A DNA stretch of 64,000 nucleotides from JBBQVS01 sp964250765. Its GTDB lineage: Bacteria; Chloroflexota; Ktedonobacteria; Ktedonobacterales; Ktedonobacteraceae. The notes beneath the pieces are model-generated. The model did no database searches. It saw only the letters and a list, made by a program, of their open reading frames with translations, and was not told where the DNA came from. The number at the start of each line of letters is the position of its first letter. Position 1 is the stretch's first letter. Below are positions 42,678 to 51,284 of this stretch, in pieces. The stretch is from the NCBI GenBank assembly GCA_964250765.1, contig CAXUHF010000004.1, positions 1 to 64,000 of the forward strand. The letters are read 5' to 3'. The translations under genes were made by a program, and so were the position numbers.

Positions 42678-43664
42678 TTACCAGCGATTTTCTACTGTTG
42701 CTCGGATGCGCTGGTCATAGATCGCCTTGACCTTATGCATCGTTTCATCACTAAGAGCTGGTAATGACGCAGCCTGTGTATTGTCTTCGGCCTGTTGTGG
42801 ATTTTTCGCGCCAGCAATCACGGTTGTCACCTCTGGAAACATCAAAATCCAACGTAGGGCAAATTGCGCCATTGTTGCTCCCTGTGGCACAAGTGGACGT
42901 AATGCTTCAACCGCCTGTAGCCCTGTCTCATAATCAACGCCAGAAAAGGTTTCGCCAGCATCAAAGGACTCACCGTGACGGTTGAATTTGCGGTGGTCGC
43001 TCTCTGCGAACTGCGAGTCAGGACGGAATTTACCCGTGAGCAATCCACTCGCTAATGGCACGCGTACAATAATGCCGACCTTGCGCTCTCTCGCCGCCGC
43101 GAAAAACTGCTCGGACGGTTTGAAACGGAACATGTTAAAGATGATCTGAATGCTTTGCACGTTAGGAAAACGAATAGCTTTTAGAGCCTCCTCCACCGTC
43201 TCAACGCTGACTCCATAAGCGCGCACCTTGCCTTGCTGTACAAACTCGTCAAGAATACCAAACACTTCTGGCTGATCGTAGACTGCGGATGGTGGACAGT
43301 GCAGTTGCAGCAGGTCCAGTGCCTCCATCTCAAGATTATGCAGACTACGCTCGACAAAACTCGTCAGGTTTTGATGGTTGTACCCCTCCGCAACGTGTGG
43401 ATTGAGACGACGACCAGCTTTTGTTGCGATGATCAGTTTTTCACTATGCTGCTTACGTACCTGTGCGATCAACTGTTCCGAATGTCCATCCCCGTATACA
43501 TCGGCAGTATCAATGAAGTTGACCCCTAGCTCAATAGCTTTATGCAGGGCTGCAATCGACTCGGTATCATCCGTCTTGCCCCATGTATCGCCGCCGATGC
43601 CCCACGCGCCGAAACCCATCTCGGATACGTCCCATCCTGTTCGGCCTAAAGAACGATATTGCAT
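42678..43664 (-). CDS. Aldo/keto reductase
   Basis: A 328-aa (alpha/beta)8 NADPH-dependent reductase. The catalytic tetrad is seen as Asp in NFIDTADVYGDGHSE (with Tyr a few residues on), Lys in LIIATKAGRRLNPH and His in DLLQLHCPPSAVYD. The cofactor end has TTVIAGAKNPQQAEDNTQA. It reduces aldehydes or ketones in the cytoplasm; related to YajO/general stress protein types. It is followed downstream (same strand order) from the quinone reductase gene with a 19-nt gap, so they are likely co-transcribed. Confidence 0.9.
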   Translation of the reverse strand: MQYRSLGRTGWDVSEMGFGAWGIGGDTWGKTDDTESIAALHKAIELGVNFIDTADVYGDGHSEQLIAQVRKQHSEKLIIATKAGRRLNPHVAEGYNHQNLTSFVERSLHNLEMEALDLLQLHCPPSAVYDQPEVFGILDEFVQQGKVRAYGVSVETVEEALKAIRFPNVQSIQIIFNMFRFKPSEQFFAAARERKVGIIVRVPLASGLLTGKFRPDSQFAESDHRKFNRHGESFDAGETFSGVDYETGLQAVEALRPLVPQGATMAQFALRWILMFPEVTTVIAGAKNPQQAEDNTQAASLPALSDETMHKVKAIYDQRIRATVENRW

Positions 43665-43683
43665 TGTTATATTCCTTTCTTTT

Positions 43684-44661
43684 TTATTCTATCGTGAGAA
43701 TCAATTTCCCGAAATTCTTATTCGCCGCCATTGCCTTGTGTGCCTCACCAATTTCATGCATTGGGTAGACCTGCTCAACAATAGGTTTTACGGTTCCGTT
43801 TGCGAACAATGGCAGTACTTGCGTAGAGAAGCGGCGAGTTACACTTAGTTTCTCTTCAAGCGTGCGAGTACGTAGAGTACAACCACGTATCTGAATACGC
43901 TTGCCCATCATAAGACCAAGATTGACGTTTGCCTGTGTACCTCCTAGTGTCGCAAGAAATACCATACGTCCCCATGTCGTCAGCACATCCAGGTTTTGTT
44001 CCATGTATGCTGCTCCAATAAAATCGAGAACGACATGCACACCTTCGCCATGAGTACGACTTTTTATCTCACTCGCAAAATTCTTGTCGGAGAGACCCAC
44101 ATCGAGTCCAAGCGGTTTAGCACGTTCAAGTTTATCGGGTGTACGTGATGTACCAAAAGTGGTTGCACTCACAGCGTGCGCGAGTTGAATAGCCGCTGTA
44201 CCTACGCCACTACCAGCCGCATGAATCAACACACGTTCGCCCATCTGTAAGTTCGCTTGTGTGAAAAGGGCATCGTGCGCGGTCATAAATACCTCTGGCA
44301 CAGCCGCCGCCTGCACAAAGTCGAGGTTGTCTGGAATAGCGACAAGCAAGCCTTCATGAACAAGAATATACTCGGCTTGAGCACCACCACCCACAATACC
44401 CATAACACGCTGCCCTTTTTGATACATGCGTACCAGAGGGCCAACCGCGTCAATCTCACCTGCGAACTCCATTCCTGGAATGTCGGCAGGCGATCCTGCA
44501 GGGGCTGGATACATGCCCATACGCTGCGAAAGGTCGGCGCGATTGAGTCCCGCCGCTCGTACACGCACACGAACCTGATCGCCAATTGGCTCCGGCGTCT
44601 CGACGTTCTGTACCTCTAACACCTCTGGTCCCCCAGGTTGAGTGATGACTACTGCATGCAT
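43684..44661 (-). CDS. NAD(P)H quinone oxidoreductase, PIG3-like zinc-free MDR
   Basis: A 325-aa medium-chain reductase. VVITQPGGPEVLEVQNVETPEP, RAAGLNRADLSQRMGMYPAPAGSP and GMEFAGEIDAVG are the PIG3/quinone-oxidoreductase marks; the NADPH fold has LIHAAGSGVGTAAIQLA (about residues 139-155). There are no zinc ligands. These reduce quinones by one electron or reduce enone bonds. The aldo/keto reductase follows 19 nt after, suggesting a joint aldehyde/quinone detoxification role. Confidence 0.9.
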   Translation of the reverse strand: MHAVVITQPGGPEVLEVQNVETPEPIGDQVRVRVRAAGLNRADLSQRMGMYPAPAGSPADIPGMEFAGEIDAVGPLVRMYQKGQRVMGIVGGGAQAEYILVHEGLLVAIPDNLDFVQAAAVPEVFMTAHDALFTQANLQMGERVLIHAAGSGVGTAAIQLAHAVSATTFGTSRTPDKLERAKPLGLDVGLSDKNFASEIKSRTHGEGVHVVLDFIGAAYMEQNLDVLTTWGRMVFLATLGGTQANVNLGLMMGKRIQIRGCTLRTRTLEEKLSVTRRFSTQVLPLFANGTVKPIVEQVYPMHEIGEAHKAMAANKNFGKLILTIE

Positions 44662-44709
44662 TGCTGCAACTCCTTCGTGTTATAAAAAAATACGTTGTCC
44701 TTAGTGTAC

Positions 44710-44855
44710 GATACAAACGGAGAAAACGAAGCAGGCAACGCACATGTGCGCGTTGCCTGCGTAGNNNNNNNNNNTTTGTCACTATAACAACCCTCAAAAC
44801 CCCCGCCGCCCCCGCTTGGGCGGGTGCTGCCTGCTTCGTTTTCTCCGTTTGTATA
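44710..44855. repeat. Inverted repeat with 10-N gap
   Basis: 27-bp arms ATACAAACGGAGAAAACGAA... and their complement close to the yceI stop; Ns at 44765-44774 sit in the loop. The left part also has a short GCGTTGCCTGC/GCAGGCAACGC hairpin. Probably a terminator or repeat between quinone reductase and yceI. Confidence 0.7.
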
Positions 44856-44870
44856 TGAGTAGAGATTGTA

Positions 44871-45413
44871 TTAGTTAGCTGGGGCTGATGCTGGCTGGTT
44901 GACAGCTGAAAGATCAATCTCAATGTTGACTTCTTTGCTGACCAGAACACCGCCAGCTTCTAGGGCTGCGTTATAGGAAAGTCCCCAATCTTCACGATTG
45001 ATCTTGCCCTTGACACTGATACCAGCACGCTGCATACCGTAAGCATCTTTTCCTTGACCAGCGTAATCGGCATCAAATACGACTTGTTTCGTCACACCAT
45101 GCATAGTTAGGTCGCCAGTCACTTTATAATTGCTACCACCTACATGCTCAACTTTGCTGCTCTTAAACGTGATTATCGGGTATTGCGCAACATCAAAGAA
45201 GTCAGCGGATTGCAGGTGTCCGTCGCGTCTCTGCTCGCGTGTGTTGATGCTGCTAGCATCAGCCTGAGCATCAACCCAGGAATTGGCAGGATTCTGGTCG
45301 TCGATGTGTAGGTGTCCACTAATAACGTTGAAGTGTCCTCGTACTGTAGTAATCATCGCATGTCTTACTGAAAACATCACTTGTGAATGTACTGGATCAA
45401 TTTCCCAAGCCAT
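44871..45413 (-). CDS. YceI-family lipid/isoprenoid-binding-like protein
   Basis: A 180-aa lipocalin-like protein starting MAWEIDPVHSQVMFSVRHAM with no signal peptide, then FDVAQYPIITFKSSKVEHVG, YKVTGDLTMHGVTKQVVFDA and SVKGKINREDWGLSYN. YceI/TT1927b bind polyisoprenoids; cytoplasmic forms like this are common in non-proteobacteria and are often controlled by redox or quinone-sensing regulators. The ATG at 45413 has AGAGAGGA 8 nt upstream. The promoter and dyads upstream are listed separately. Confidence 0.9.
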   Translation of the reverse strand: MAWEIDPVHSQVMFSVRHAMITTVRGHFNVISGHLHIDDQNPANSWVDAQADASSINTREQRRDGHLQSADFFDVAQYPIITFKSSKVEHVGGSNYKVTGDLTMHGVTKQVVFDADYAGQGKDAYGMQRAGISVKGKINREDWGLSYNAALEAGGVLVSKEVNIEIDLSAVNQPASAPAN

Positions 45414-45443
45414 AAAAATATCCTCTCTGTAACTAACGTCTTT

Positions 45444-45499
45444 GTTCGTGGTTAGCTGCCCTACAAATCTAGCAGTCTCACTAACCACGACAAGTGTAA
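45444..45499 (-). promoter_or_regulatory. yceI leader hairpin at transcript 5' end
   Basis: GTGGTTAG near the predicted start of the yceI transcript pairs with CTAACCAC 30 nt later. The stem would sit at the very 5' end of the mRNA (stabilising) or form a protein-binding dyad. Further copies of CGTTAGT are near 45432 and in the operator at 45526. Confidence 0.45.
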
Positions 45500-45542
45500 C
45501 ATATGTCACTTTCTTTTGTCAAGTTACTAACGTAAAGTTAGT
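45494..45542 (-). promoter_or_regulatory. yceI promoter and adjoining operator-like dyad
   Basis: Minus strand: TTGACA (45517-45522), 17-nt spacer, TTACAC (45494-45499). Immediately upstream is the dyad ACTAACGTAAAGTTAGT (45526-45542), which also covers the -35 position of a divergent murF promoter with -10 box TATAAT at 45556-45561. This looks like the site of a MarR/HxlR-type regulator; no such gene is adjacent. Confidence 0.6.
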
Positions 45543-45600
45543 TTTGTGAGCGTGATATAATTCTCTTGCGAATTATTAGGAGAGATAGAGGATACATTAC

Positions 45601-47025
45601 ATGTTCACTCTTAACGATATCTTACAAGGCAATGGTGATGCCGTTCATATACATAGTACACCTTCGCCAAATCCTGATCTTGTTTTTCGTTCGGCGCATC
45701 ATGATAGTCGCCAGATTGAGTCAGGCGACCTTTTTATTGCCATCAAAGGCGAACACGTCGATGGACACAACTTCATTTCCACAGTCGCCAAAGCAGGTGC
45801 GTTGGGCGCACTATGTACCGCACCAGCCGAAGATGTACCAGCAGATTTTCTGCAAATCGTCGTACCTGATGTTGTGAAGGCGTTGCAGGCAACCGCACGG
45901 ATACGTACACAACGTCAGCAGAACACAGTACTGATCGGTATTACTGGTAGCAATGGCAAGACCAGTACGAAAGAGGCAGTGGCAGCCGTGTTGAGTCGTA
46001 AGGCACCAACACTGAAGACACAGGCATCGTACAATAACGAGATTGGCTATCCACTCACGCTCTTACGGCTTGAACCTCAGCATCGCTATGCCGTGCTTGA
46101 AATGGGGGCGCAATGGGTCGGCGAATTGGCATGGTTGTCCAGCACAATTGCTAGCCCCAATTGGTCGATTATCACCAATGTTGGTGCCTCACACCTGGAA
46201 TTTTTTGGTTCACAGGAGCGCGTTGTTATCGCAAAAACCGAATTGGTGCAGGCACTTGCTCCCGATGGTATCGCTATCCTCAACTACGATGACCCGAACG
46301 TCCAGGCCATGAGTGCCAGCACACAAGCGCGTATCCTCTTCTATGGTCAAGGCGAAGGGTCGGAGGTGCGTGCGACATATATAGATGGCGACGCCCTTTT
46401 TGGACGCAGTTTCATGCTCGTCTATCAGAATCAGCAGCGTGTCGTTCAACTGCATTTTCCAGGTGAGCATGGCATCGCTATCGCATTGGCTGCTGCTGCT
46501 GCGGGTTGCGCGGCAGACATGCCTCTCGACGAAATCGCGCTTGCATTAGAGGCATTGCCTGCCGCAAAGGGACGTGGGGAGATTAAAGCGGGACCTAATG
46601 GGAGCGTTATCATCGACGATACCTACAACGCTAACCGTCAATCTATCGCCGCCATCACGGAAGCCATGCACACCACAAAACGCTTTCCGCAGGGCAAACG
46701 CTGGGCCGTCCTCGGCGATATCTTTGAACTAGGTCCTTATGCAAAAGACGAGCATACACTGAGTGGAGTCGCGCTTGTTGGCAACATCGACTGTCTTGTT
46801 GCGCTTGGCGACAAAGCACGTTACTATGTCGAAGGAGCAATCGAGGCAGGTATGCCACAAGAACACACCTATTTCTTTAGTGCTGATGTTGAGAATGGAC
46901 CAGAGCTAGAAGCGGCGAAACGCGCTGTTGCCGATCTGCTCAAACACGAGGTACAAGCTGGTGATCTCGTCCTGCTCAAAGGCTCCCGTGGCATGCGTAT
47001 CGAAACATTGCTTACACTTCTGTAA
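45601..47025 (+). CDS. murF: UDP-N-acetylmuramoyl-tripeptide--D-alanyl-D-alanine ligase
   Basis: A 474-aa Mur ligase that adds D-Ala-D-Ala to the UDP-MurNAc-tripeptide in the cytoplasm. Domain 1 has VFRSAHHDSRQIESGDLFIAIKGEHVDGHNF, the substrate-nucleotide site. The ATP site is GITGSNGKTSTKEAV (about residues 112-126); NNEIGYPLTLL and LEMGA follow, then IIDDTYNANRQSI and GDIFELG of the C-terminal domain, and LLKGSRGMRIE at the end. All MurF marks, and length, are right. The D-Ala-D-Ala ligase gene lies 167 nt downstream on the same strand, with a palindrome between, so substrate synthesis and use are joined. Confidence 0.95.
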   Translation: MFTLNDILQGNGDAVHIHSTPSPNPDLVFRSAHHDSRQIESGDLFIAIKGEHVDGHNFISTVAKAGALGALCTAPAEDVPADFLQIVVPDVVKALQATARIRTQRQQNTVLIGITGSNGKTSTKEAVAAVLSRKAPTLKTQASYNNEIGYPLTLLRLEPQHRYAVLEMGAQWVGELAWLSSTIASPNWSIITNVGASHLEFFGSQERVVIAKTELVQALAPDGIAILNYDDPNVQAMSASTQARILFYGQGEGSEVRATYIDGDALFGRSFMLVYQNQQRVVQLHFPGEHGIAIALAAAAAGCAADMPLDEIALALEALPAAKGRGEIKAGPNGSVIIDDTYNANRQSIAAITEAMHTTKRFPQGKRWAVLGDIFELGPYAKDEHTLSGVALVGNIDCLVALGDKARYYVEGAIEAGMPQEHTYFFSADVENGPELEAAKRAVADLLKHEVQAGDLVLLKGSRGMRIETLLTLL

Positions 47026-47031
47026 TACAAC

Positions 47032-47164
47032 ATTAATGTCGTAGGGACCACGTTGACGGCGTCCGAGGCGCAATTCATTGCGTGAAATTGTTGTTCTGCT
47101 TTCATTATAATCATGAGCGATAAATCGCCCTGGACTCCGTCAACGTGGTCCCTACGACATTAAT
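47032..47164. repeat. Palindromic repeat, type B, copy 2
   Basis: Arms of 28 bp: ATTAATGTCGTAGGGACC... and complement, with the inner GGCGTCC and CGATAAATCG as in the copy at 16801. Lies between murF and ddl, within their likely common transcript, where it would form a strong RNA hairpin. Confidence 0.85.
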
Positions 47165-47192
47165 TAAACAATATAAGAAAAGGACAAAACAT

Positions 47193-48302
47193 ATGGCAGA
47201 GAAAAAAATACGCGTGGGCCTCGTCTTCGGAGGACGTTCGGGCGAACATGAGGTTTCATTGGCCTCAGCACGATCGGTCATGGCAAACCTTGATAGCAAT
47301 AGATATGAGGTTGTGCCCATTGGTATCACCAAAAATGGCACATGGTTAGTAGGTGATGAGCCAACACATGCGCTCGTACAAGGTATGCAGACGACAGCTG
47401 AGCACACAACTGCAGTCACACTCACTGGCGATCCTACTGTTCGTCGGCTTATCCCGTTACAGGGCAATGAGCCACTACGCGGAAACGGTGCGTTGGACGT
47501 GATCTTTCCAGTCCTGCACGGCACCTATGGTGAAGATGGTACGCTACAAGGCTTGCTCGAAATGGCAAACGTGCCATACGTGGGTTGTGGTGTCTTGGGA
47601 GCCGCGCTGGGTATGGACAAGGAAAAGATGAAAATGGTCTTTTCCTCCGTTGGTCTACCCAATGTAGAGTACTTTGTCTGTCGGCGCAACGAATGGGAGC
47701 GTTCACCCGAAACCGTGATGAATGTGGTAGAGCAAACATTTGACTATCCCTGTTTCATCAAGCCCGTTAATCTAGGATCAAGCGTTGGTATTAACAAAGC
47801 TCATGACCGTGCTGAATTGGAACACGCAATAGAGGTCGCGGCAGCCTATGATCGTAAAATTATCATAGAGCGCGGGATTGATTGCCGTGAGTTAGAGTGC
47901 GCTGTGTTGGGCAACGACGAGCCGATTGTATCGGTTGTTGGCGAGGTCATTGCGAGTGGTGAATTTTATGACTACAACGCTAAATACATTGATGGCAAAT
48001 CACAGGTCATTATTCCTGCCGACCTGCCACAAGCCATCACGGAAGAGATACGCCGACAAGCGGTAAAAGCGTTCCTGGCTCTGGACCTGAGCGGACTCGC
48101 GCGCGTTGACTTTTTCCTGGAGCGTGAGACGAACAAGGTCTACATCAACGAAGTCAACACTCTTCCAGGCTTCACTGAGATTAGCATGTATCCCAAATTG
48201 TGGGCCGCAAGCGGTCTACCATACGCACAACTTCTCGATAGACTCATCGAATTAGCCATAGAACGTCATACCGACCGACAGCGCAACAAAACGAGCCTAT
48301 AG
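47193..48302 (+). CDS. ddl: D-alanine--D-alanine ligase
   Basis: A 369-aa ATP-grasp enzyme making D-Ala-D-Ala for peptidoglycan. LVFGGRSGEHEVSLASA at the N-terminus, FPVLHGTYGEDGTLQGLLEM, YVGCGVLGAALGMDKEKMK, FIKPVNLGSSVGINKA and the metal-binding RVDFFLERETNKVYINEVNTLPGFTEISMYP are typical. Tyr in EFYDYNAKYID suggests D-Ala (not D-lactate, Phe) as the second substrate; this is from family knowledge. ATG at 47193 has AAAAGGA 8 nt upstream; the frame is open 16 codons earlier. Confidence 0.95.
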   Translation: MAEKKIRVGLVFGGRSGEHEVSLASARSVMANLDSNRYEVVPIGITKNGTWLVGDEPTHALVQGMQTTAEHTTAVTLTGDPTVRRLIPLQGNEPLRGNGALDVIFPVLHGTYGEDGTLQGLLEMANVPYVGCGVLGAALGMDKEKMKMVFSSVGLPNVEYFVCRRNEWERSPETVMNVVEQTFDYPCFIKPVNLGSSVGINKAHDRAELEHAIEVAAAYDRKIIIERGIDCRELECAVLGNDEPIVSVVGEVIASGEFYDYNAKYIDGKSQVIIPADLPQAITEEIRRQAVKAFLALDLSGLARVDFFLERETNKVYINEVNTLPGFTEISMYPKLWAASGLPYAQLLDRLIELAIERHTDRQRNKTSL

Positions 48303-48310
48303 AGAGGAGC

Positions 48311-48400
48311 CAGGGCACCCGCAAGGGGATGCCCCTCCCATATAACGCGTCTCTACAGGCACCTTCGTCTATGGGAGGGGCATCCCCTTGCGGGTGCCCT
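48311..48400. repeat. Palindromic repeat, type D, copy 2
   Basis: 31-bp arms AGGGCACCCGCAAGGGGATG... and complement, around a 27-nt loop. Shares the CCCGCAAGGGGAxGCCCCTCCCAT core with the copy at 23173. Eight bases after the ddl stop, so it may end ddl transcription. Confidence 0.85.
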
Positions 48401-48449
48401 TGCCCTAGCCGAATATGTGTTGGCAGAGTAATAGTAAGGAAAACACGCA

Positions 48450-49328
48450 ATGGCAAAATCAAATAAACAAAATACATCGGTGCCTCAACGCCGTGCTCCT
48501 CAAAACAAGACGCGCAAAGTGGTACGCAGAGCAAATCGGAGGAGTTTATGGCTGTGGATAGGTGTGACACTTGGCTCCATTGCCTTGATCGTGGGTGTAT
48601 TGCTCTACGTCTATTTCACGAACAATACTAGTGATGTCGTTGCATCTGACCCTGCTGTCTTTAATGCAATCACTCATGTTGACTCTGCACTTCTGGAACA
48701 AGTGGGTACAGGAAATGCACAAAGTACTCTACAAGCTCTCAAGAGTGGCACATCTGCATTGACAGGATCAACAGGCAAGCCAGAGTTTTTCTATGTCGGC
48801 GGTGAGTATTGCCCTTATTGTGCTGCGCAGCGATGGGCTATCGTTGTCGCGCTCAGCCGCTTCGGCACATTCGGTTCTCTTCAACAAACGCATTCGTCGG
48901 AGCAGAACTTAGCAACACTGACATTTCGAGGTGGTACCTATACAAGTCAGTATGTTGATTTTGTTGCGAAAGAGATTGAAGATAATAAAGGCAATACACT
49001 TGATACGCTTACGAGTAGCGAGCAGCAAAACTTCAATACATATGACTCGTCACCTTATATGCAAAGCTCAGGGGCTATTCCCTTTATAAATGTTGCCAAC
49101 AGGTATGTTTCTTCCGGCTCATACTATCTACCCGATACCTTAGCAAACCTCTCGTGGCAGGATATAGCAACGCAAATGAAGCAGACCAATACCAATGTAT
49201 CGAAGGGCATTCTCGGTTCAGCGAATTACCTGACGGCGGCGGTATGTGCGTCAACACAGAACAAACCGGACTCGGTATGTAACGCGGCGTACATGCAACA
49301 AATCGAGAAAACGCTGACGAGTTCATAA
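48450..49328 (+). CDS. DUF929-family membrane-anchored thioredoxin-like protein
   Basis: A 292-aa protein with a basic N-terminus, one transmembrane helix (about residues 34-56) and an outer domain. It contains the redox motif FYVGGEYCPYCAAQRWAIVVALSRFG (CPYC, about residues 124-127) and IPFINVANRYVSSGS (cis-Pro region), the marks of the DUF929 thioredoxin-fold family. Cys residues near the C-terminus (AVCAST...DSVCNAAY) may form a disulfide. Role: oxidising or reducing disulfides outside the membrane is inferred from fold. AAGGAAAA precedes the ATG. Confidence 0.82.
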   Translation: MAKSNKQNTSVPQRRAPQNKTRKVVRRANRRSLWLWIGVTLGSIALIVGVLLYVYFTNNTSDVVASDPAVFNAITHVDSALLEQVGTGNAQSTLQALKSGTSALTGSTGKPEFFYVGGEYCPYCAAQRWAIVVALSRFGTFGSLQQTHSSEQNLATLTFRGGTYTSQYVDFVAKEIEDNKGNTLDTLTSSEQQNFNTYDSSPYMQSSGAIPFINVANRYVSSGSYYLPDTLANLSWQDIATQMKQTNTNVSKGILGSANYLTAAVCASTQNKPDSVCNAAYMQQIEKTLTSS

Positions 49329-49350
49329 GTGTCACCGTTTGGAGTGTTCT

Positions 49351-49794
49351 ATGACGTATTGGCCTCTGCTTATCTGCTTGATTGCCACCTTTTACTTTGT
49401 CGGTCTCATCTGGACCATTCAGATGTTGAGCTATCCTTTGTTTCAGATGGTAGGACGCGAAAGCTTCGCAGCCTATCACGCGGCACACTCACATCGCATT
49501 ACACTCATACTAGGTCTACCACTTCTACTAGTCTTCGTAAGTTCGTTATTCATGCTGTGGATACGGCCTACAAACATACCCTTATGGGCTGTGTTGCTTA
49601 ATGGTGTCTTAGGTGGAGGTGTGTGGCTCATGACCGCGTTCATTCATGTACCACTACATAGTAAGCTTGGGCAAAACTATTCAACCCATACCATGCAAGC
49701 CCTTGTATCCACCAACTGGCTACGTACTGTAGTATGGACTGCACAAGGCATACTGCTCCTGTGGATGATGGGCGTAGCGTTGCACATAGTGTGA
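49351..49794 (+). CDS. Four-TM membrane protein, DUF1772-like
   Basis: A 147-aa protein with four hydrophobic segments (about residues 4-26, 48-68, 74-96 and 121-143). AAYHAAHSHRITLILGLPLL and TAFIHVPLHSKLGQ place conserved His residues at the helix ends. Such four-helix proteins resemble DUF1772/anthrone-oxygenase-like families, but I am not certain. ATG at 49351 is 6 nt after GGAG. The gap to the DUF929 gene is only 22 nt, so the two form an operon and the protein may help the thioredoxin-like partner. Confidence 0.55.
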   Translation: MTYWPLLICLIATFYFVGLIWTIQMLSYPLFQMVGRESFAAYHAAHSHRITLILGLPLLLVFVSSLFMLWIRPTNIPLWAVLLNGVLGGGVWLMTAFIHVPLHSKLGQNYSTHTMQALVSTNWLRTVVWTAQGILLLWMMGVALHIV

Positions 49795-49819
49795 TGTATA
49801 CATGAGATGAAGAGGCATC

Positions 49820-50755
49820 TCATGATAGTGGGTATATAGCCATCTGAGAGAATTGTGCCTGTGCCCCTGGTTTCGCTTCGGGCAGATTCGAGACAAAGAG
49901 AGCAATCGAGCCACTAGTATAGCTAGTATCTGTCACGGTTTGCAGGAGATAATTGTTGACGACAAAGAACAACTTGGAGCCGCGCGCTATAATCATGATA
50001 TGGTTAAGTCTGCCCCTTTTAGCAATTGCCGGGCTTAACAGGAAACCGACAAGTCTGGTATCGACCGTTTTACCACCCGCATCAGTACTGCCCTTAAAAA
50101 TAGCATATGAGCCATCGCCGTAAAGTTCAAAGCGGTAATATGTTGCTAACTCGTTACCTTGACTTGCCGCACCTCGAATATAGACACCATAGCCATTATT
50201 CTGATCACCTTTAGCAAGTGTTGCATCTGTTACAAGTTCAAAATTAGTAAAGGTTCTTGTACCAGGGACTGGCTCCCATAATAGACTCTGCTTGTCGTTC
50301 TCCAATGCAAGAACACCAGCTCCAACGGCGACTGAATAACTACCTGTAACACTTTGTCGGTTCCAACCTGAGCTATCGTCAACGAATTTGTCCATAAATA
50401 GAGGATTACCCTTTGGCGATGGATATATCTCTTTAGGCAGGTTGAGTGCTTGCCGAGGAGGTGTTGTGAGTGATGACAGAGAGACTCCTGAGGCTCGTAT
50501 ACCTGCATACGTGAAAATAATGATGACGAGGAGCGTAACAATAAAATAGGTTAATGATGAACGCTTATTTGGACTTTGTACCTGTTGTTTGCCCGTTCGG
50601 GGTGAAACTGCAGTTTTCACGCTTGTGTCTGAAAGACTCGATGTTGCGGGAGTCAAGCGAAAACCACAATTATAACACGCCGTTTCGTTTAGAGGTAGCG
50701 CGACATTACAACGCGGGCAGGTTAAAGAAGTTCGCACCTGATACGGCGAAGACAT
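49820..50755 (-). CDS. Zinc-ribbon, single-TM protein with LamG/DUF1080-like sensor domain
   Basis: A 311-aa protein. The N-terminus is a zinc ribbon (LTCPRCNVALPLNETACYNCGFRL, CxxC...CxxC about residues 11-32). A transmembrane helix (TYFIVTLLVIIIFTYAGI, about 67-84) follows, then an outer domain with strand-rich LFMDKFVDDSSGWNRQSV, GYGVYIRGA, YYRFELYGDGSYAIFKG, LNHIMIIARGSKLFFVVNNYLLQTVTD, like concanavalin/LamG-type domains that bind sugars or proteins. GGAGG lies 7 nt before the ATG. Function unknown; a wall or sugar sensor is a reasonable guess. Confidence 0.7.
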   Translation of the reverse strand: MSSPYQVRTSLTCPRCNVALPLNETACYNCGFRLTPATSSLSDTSVKTAVSPRTGKQQVQSPNKRSSLTYFIVTLLVIIIFTYAGIRASGVSLSSLTTPPRQALNLPKEIYPSPKGNPLFMDKFVDDSSGWNRQSVTGSYSVAVGAGVLALENDKQSLLWEPVPGTRTFTNFELVTDATLAKGDQNNGYGVYIRGAASQGNELATYYRFELYGDGSYAIFKGSTDAGGKTVDTRLVGFLLSPAIAKRGRLNHIMIIARGSKLFFVVNNYLLQTVTDTSYTSGSIALFVSNLPEAKPGAQAQFSQMAIYPLS

Positions 50756-50924
50756 AAGAAACCTCCAAATGACAAACAACGATACACTTCAATATAATCG
50801 TAGTAATCGTAGTCCTTTCCTCCGTAAATGTCCACGAAATACACAAGAAATAGTATATTTGGGGGGTGATAGTATGTCAAGAGATGTGTAAAATCGGTTA
50901 ATATGGTTGAGCTTGAGATGCTGA
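50756..50924. other. Intergenic, no gene seen
   Basis: AT-rich stretch upstream of the zinc-ribbon gene, probably holding its promoter; no ORF or dyad stands out. Confidence 0.5.
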
Positions 50925-51083
50925 TGGCATCGTCAATTTGTTAAACTTCAAACACAGAATGACCGCATAGAAAAGCAGGACACAACTCCCTTCATTGCGC
51001 AAAGCTGCTGCCATCTTATGCGAACGACGTTTGACTTCCCCAAAGAGTCGCTCAACATTATGATAGAACTCGTCTAAGAATCC
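50925..51083 (-). pseudogene. Transposase C-terminal fragment
   Basis: Minus-strand translation gives an uninterrupted FLDEFYHNVERLFGEVKRR followed by SHKMAAALRNEGSCVLLFYAVI. The E-R-L-F-G-E-V-K-R-R then an Asn-rich helix is usual for the end of a DDE transposase. No start codon, no upstream part and no terminal repeats are visible, so this is a remnant. Confidence 0.55.
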
Positions 51084-51155
51084 GGTTCATCCGCAACTTT
51101 TGTCCCTTTGCACGAAAGCTGCGGAAGAAAGGTCAGTACGTATACTATTCTCTCA

Positions 51156-51284
51156 ATTTTGACTAACGGTGGCGACTACGTCGTCAAAAATAAGCCCACC
51201 GAAGTAAAGCCTTTTACAAATGATCGTGAAAGAAAGCTGCGGTTGTGGCAGGCTACAAACGAACTCATTGAGGCCGCAAAATAA
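51156..51284 (+). pseudogene. SDR oxidoreductase C-terminal fragment
   Basis: 42 codons ending in TAA: LTNGGDYVVKNKPTEVKPF then TNDRERKLRLWQATNELIEA. The L-W-x-x-(S/T)-x-x-L-I end is that of retinol-dehydrogenase-like SDRs. The rest of the gene is missing; the sequence upstream does not continue the frame. Confidence 0.55.
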
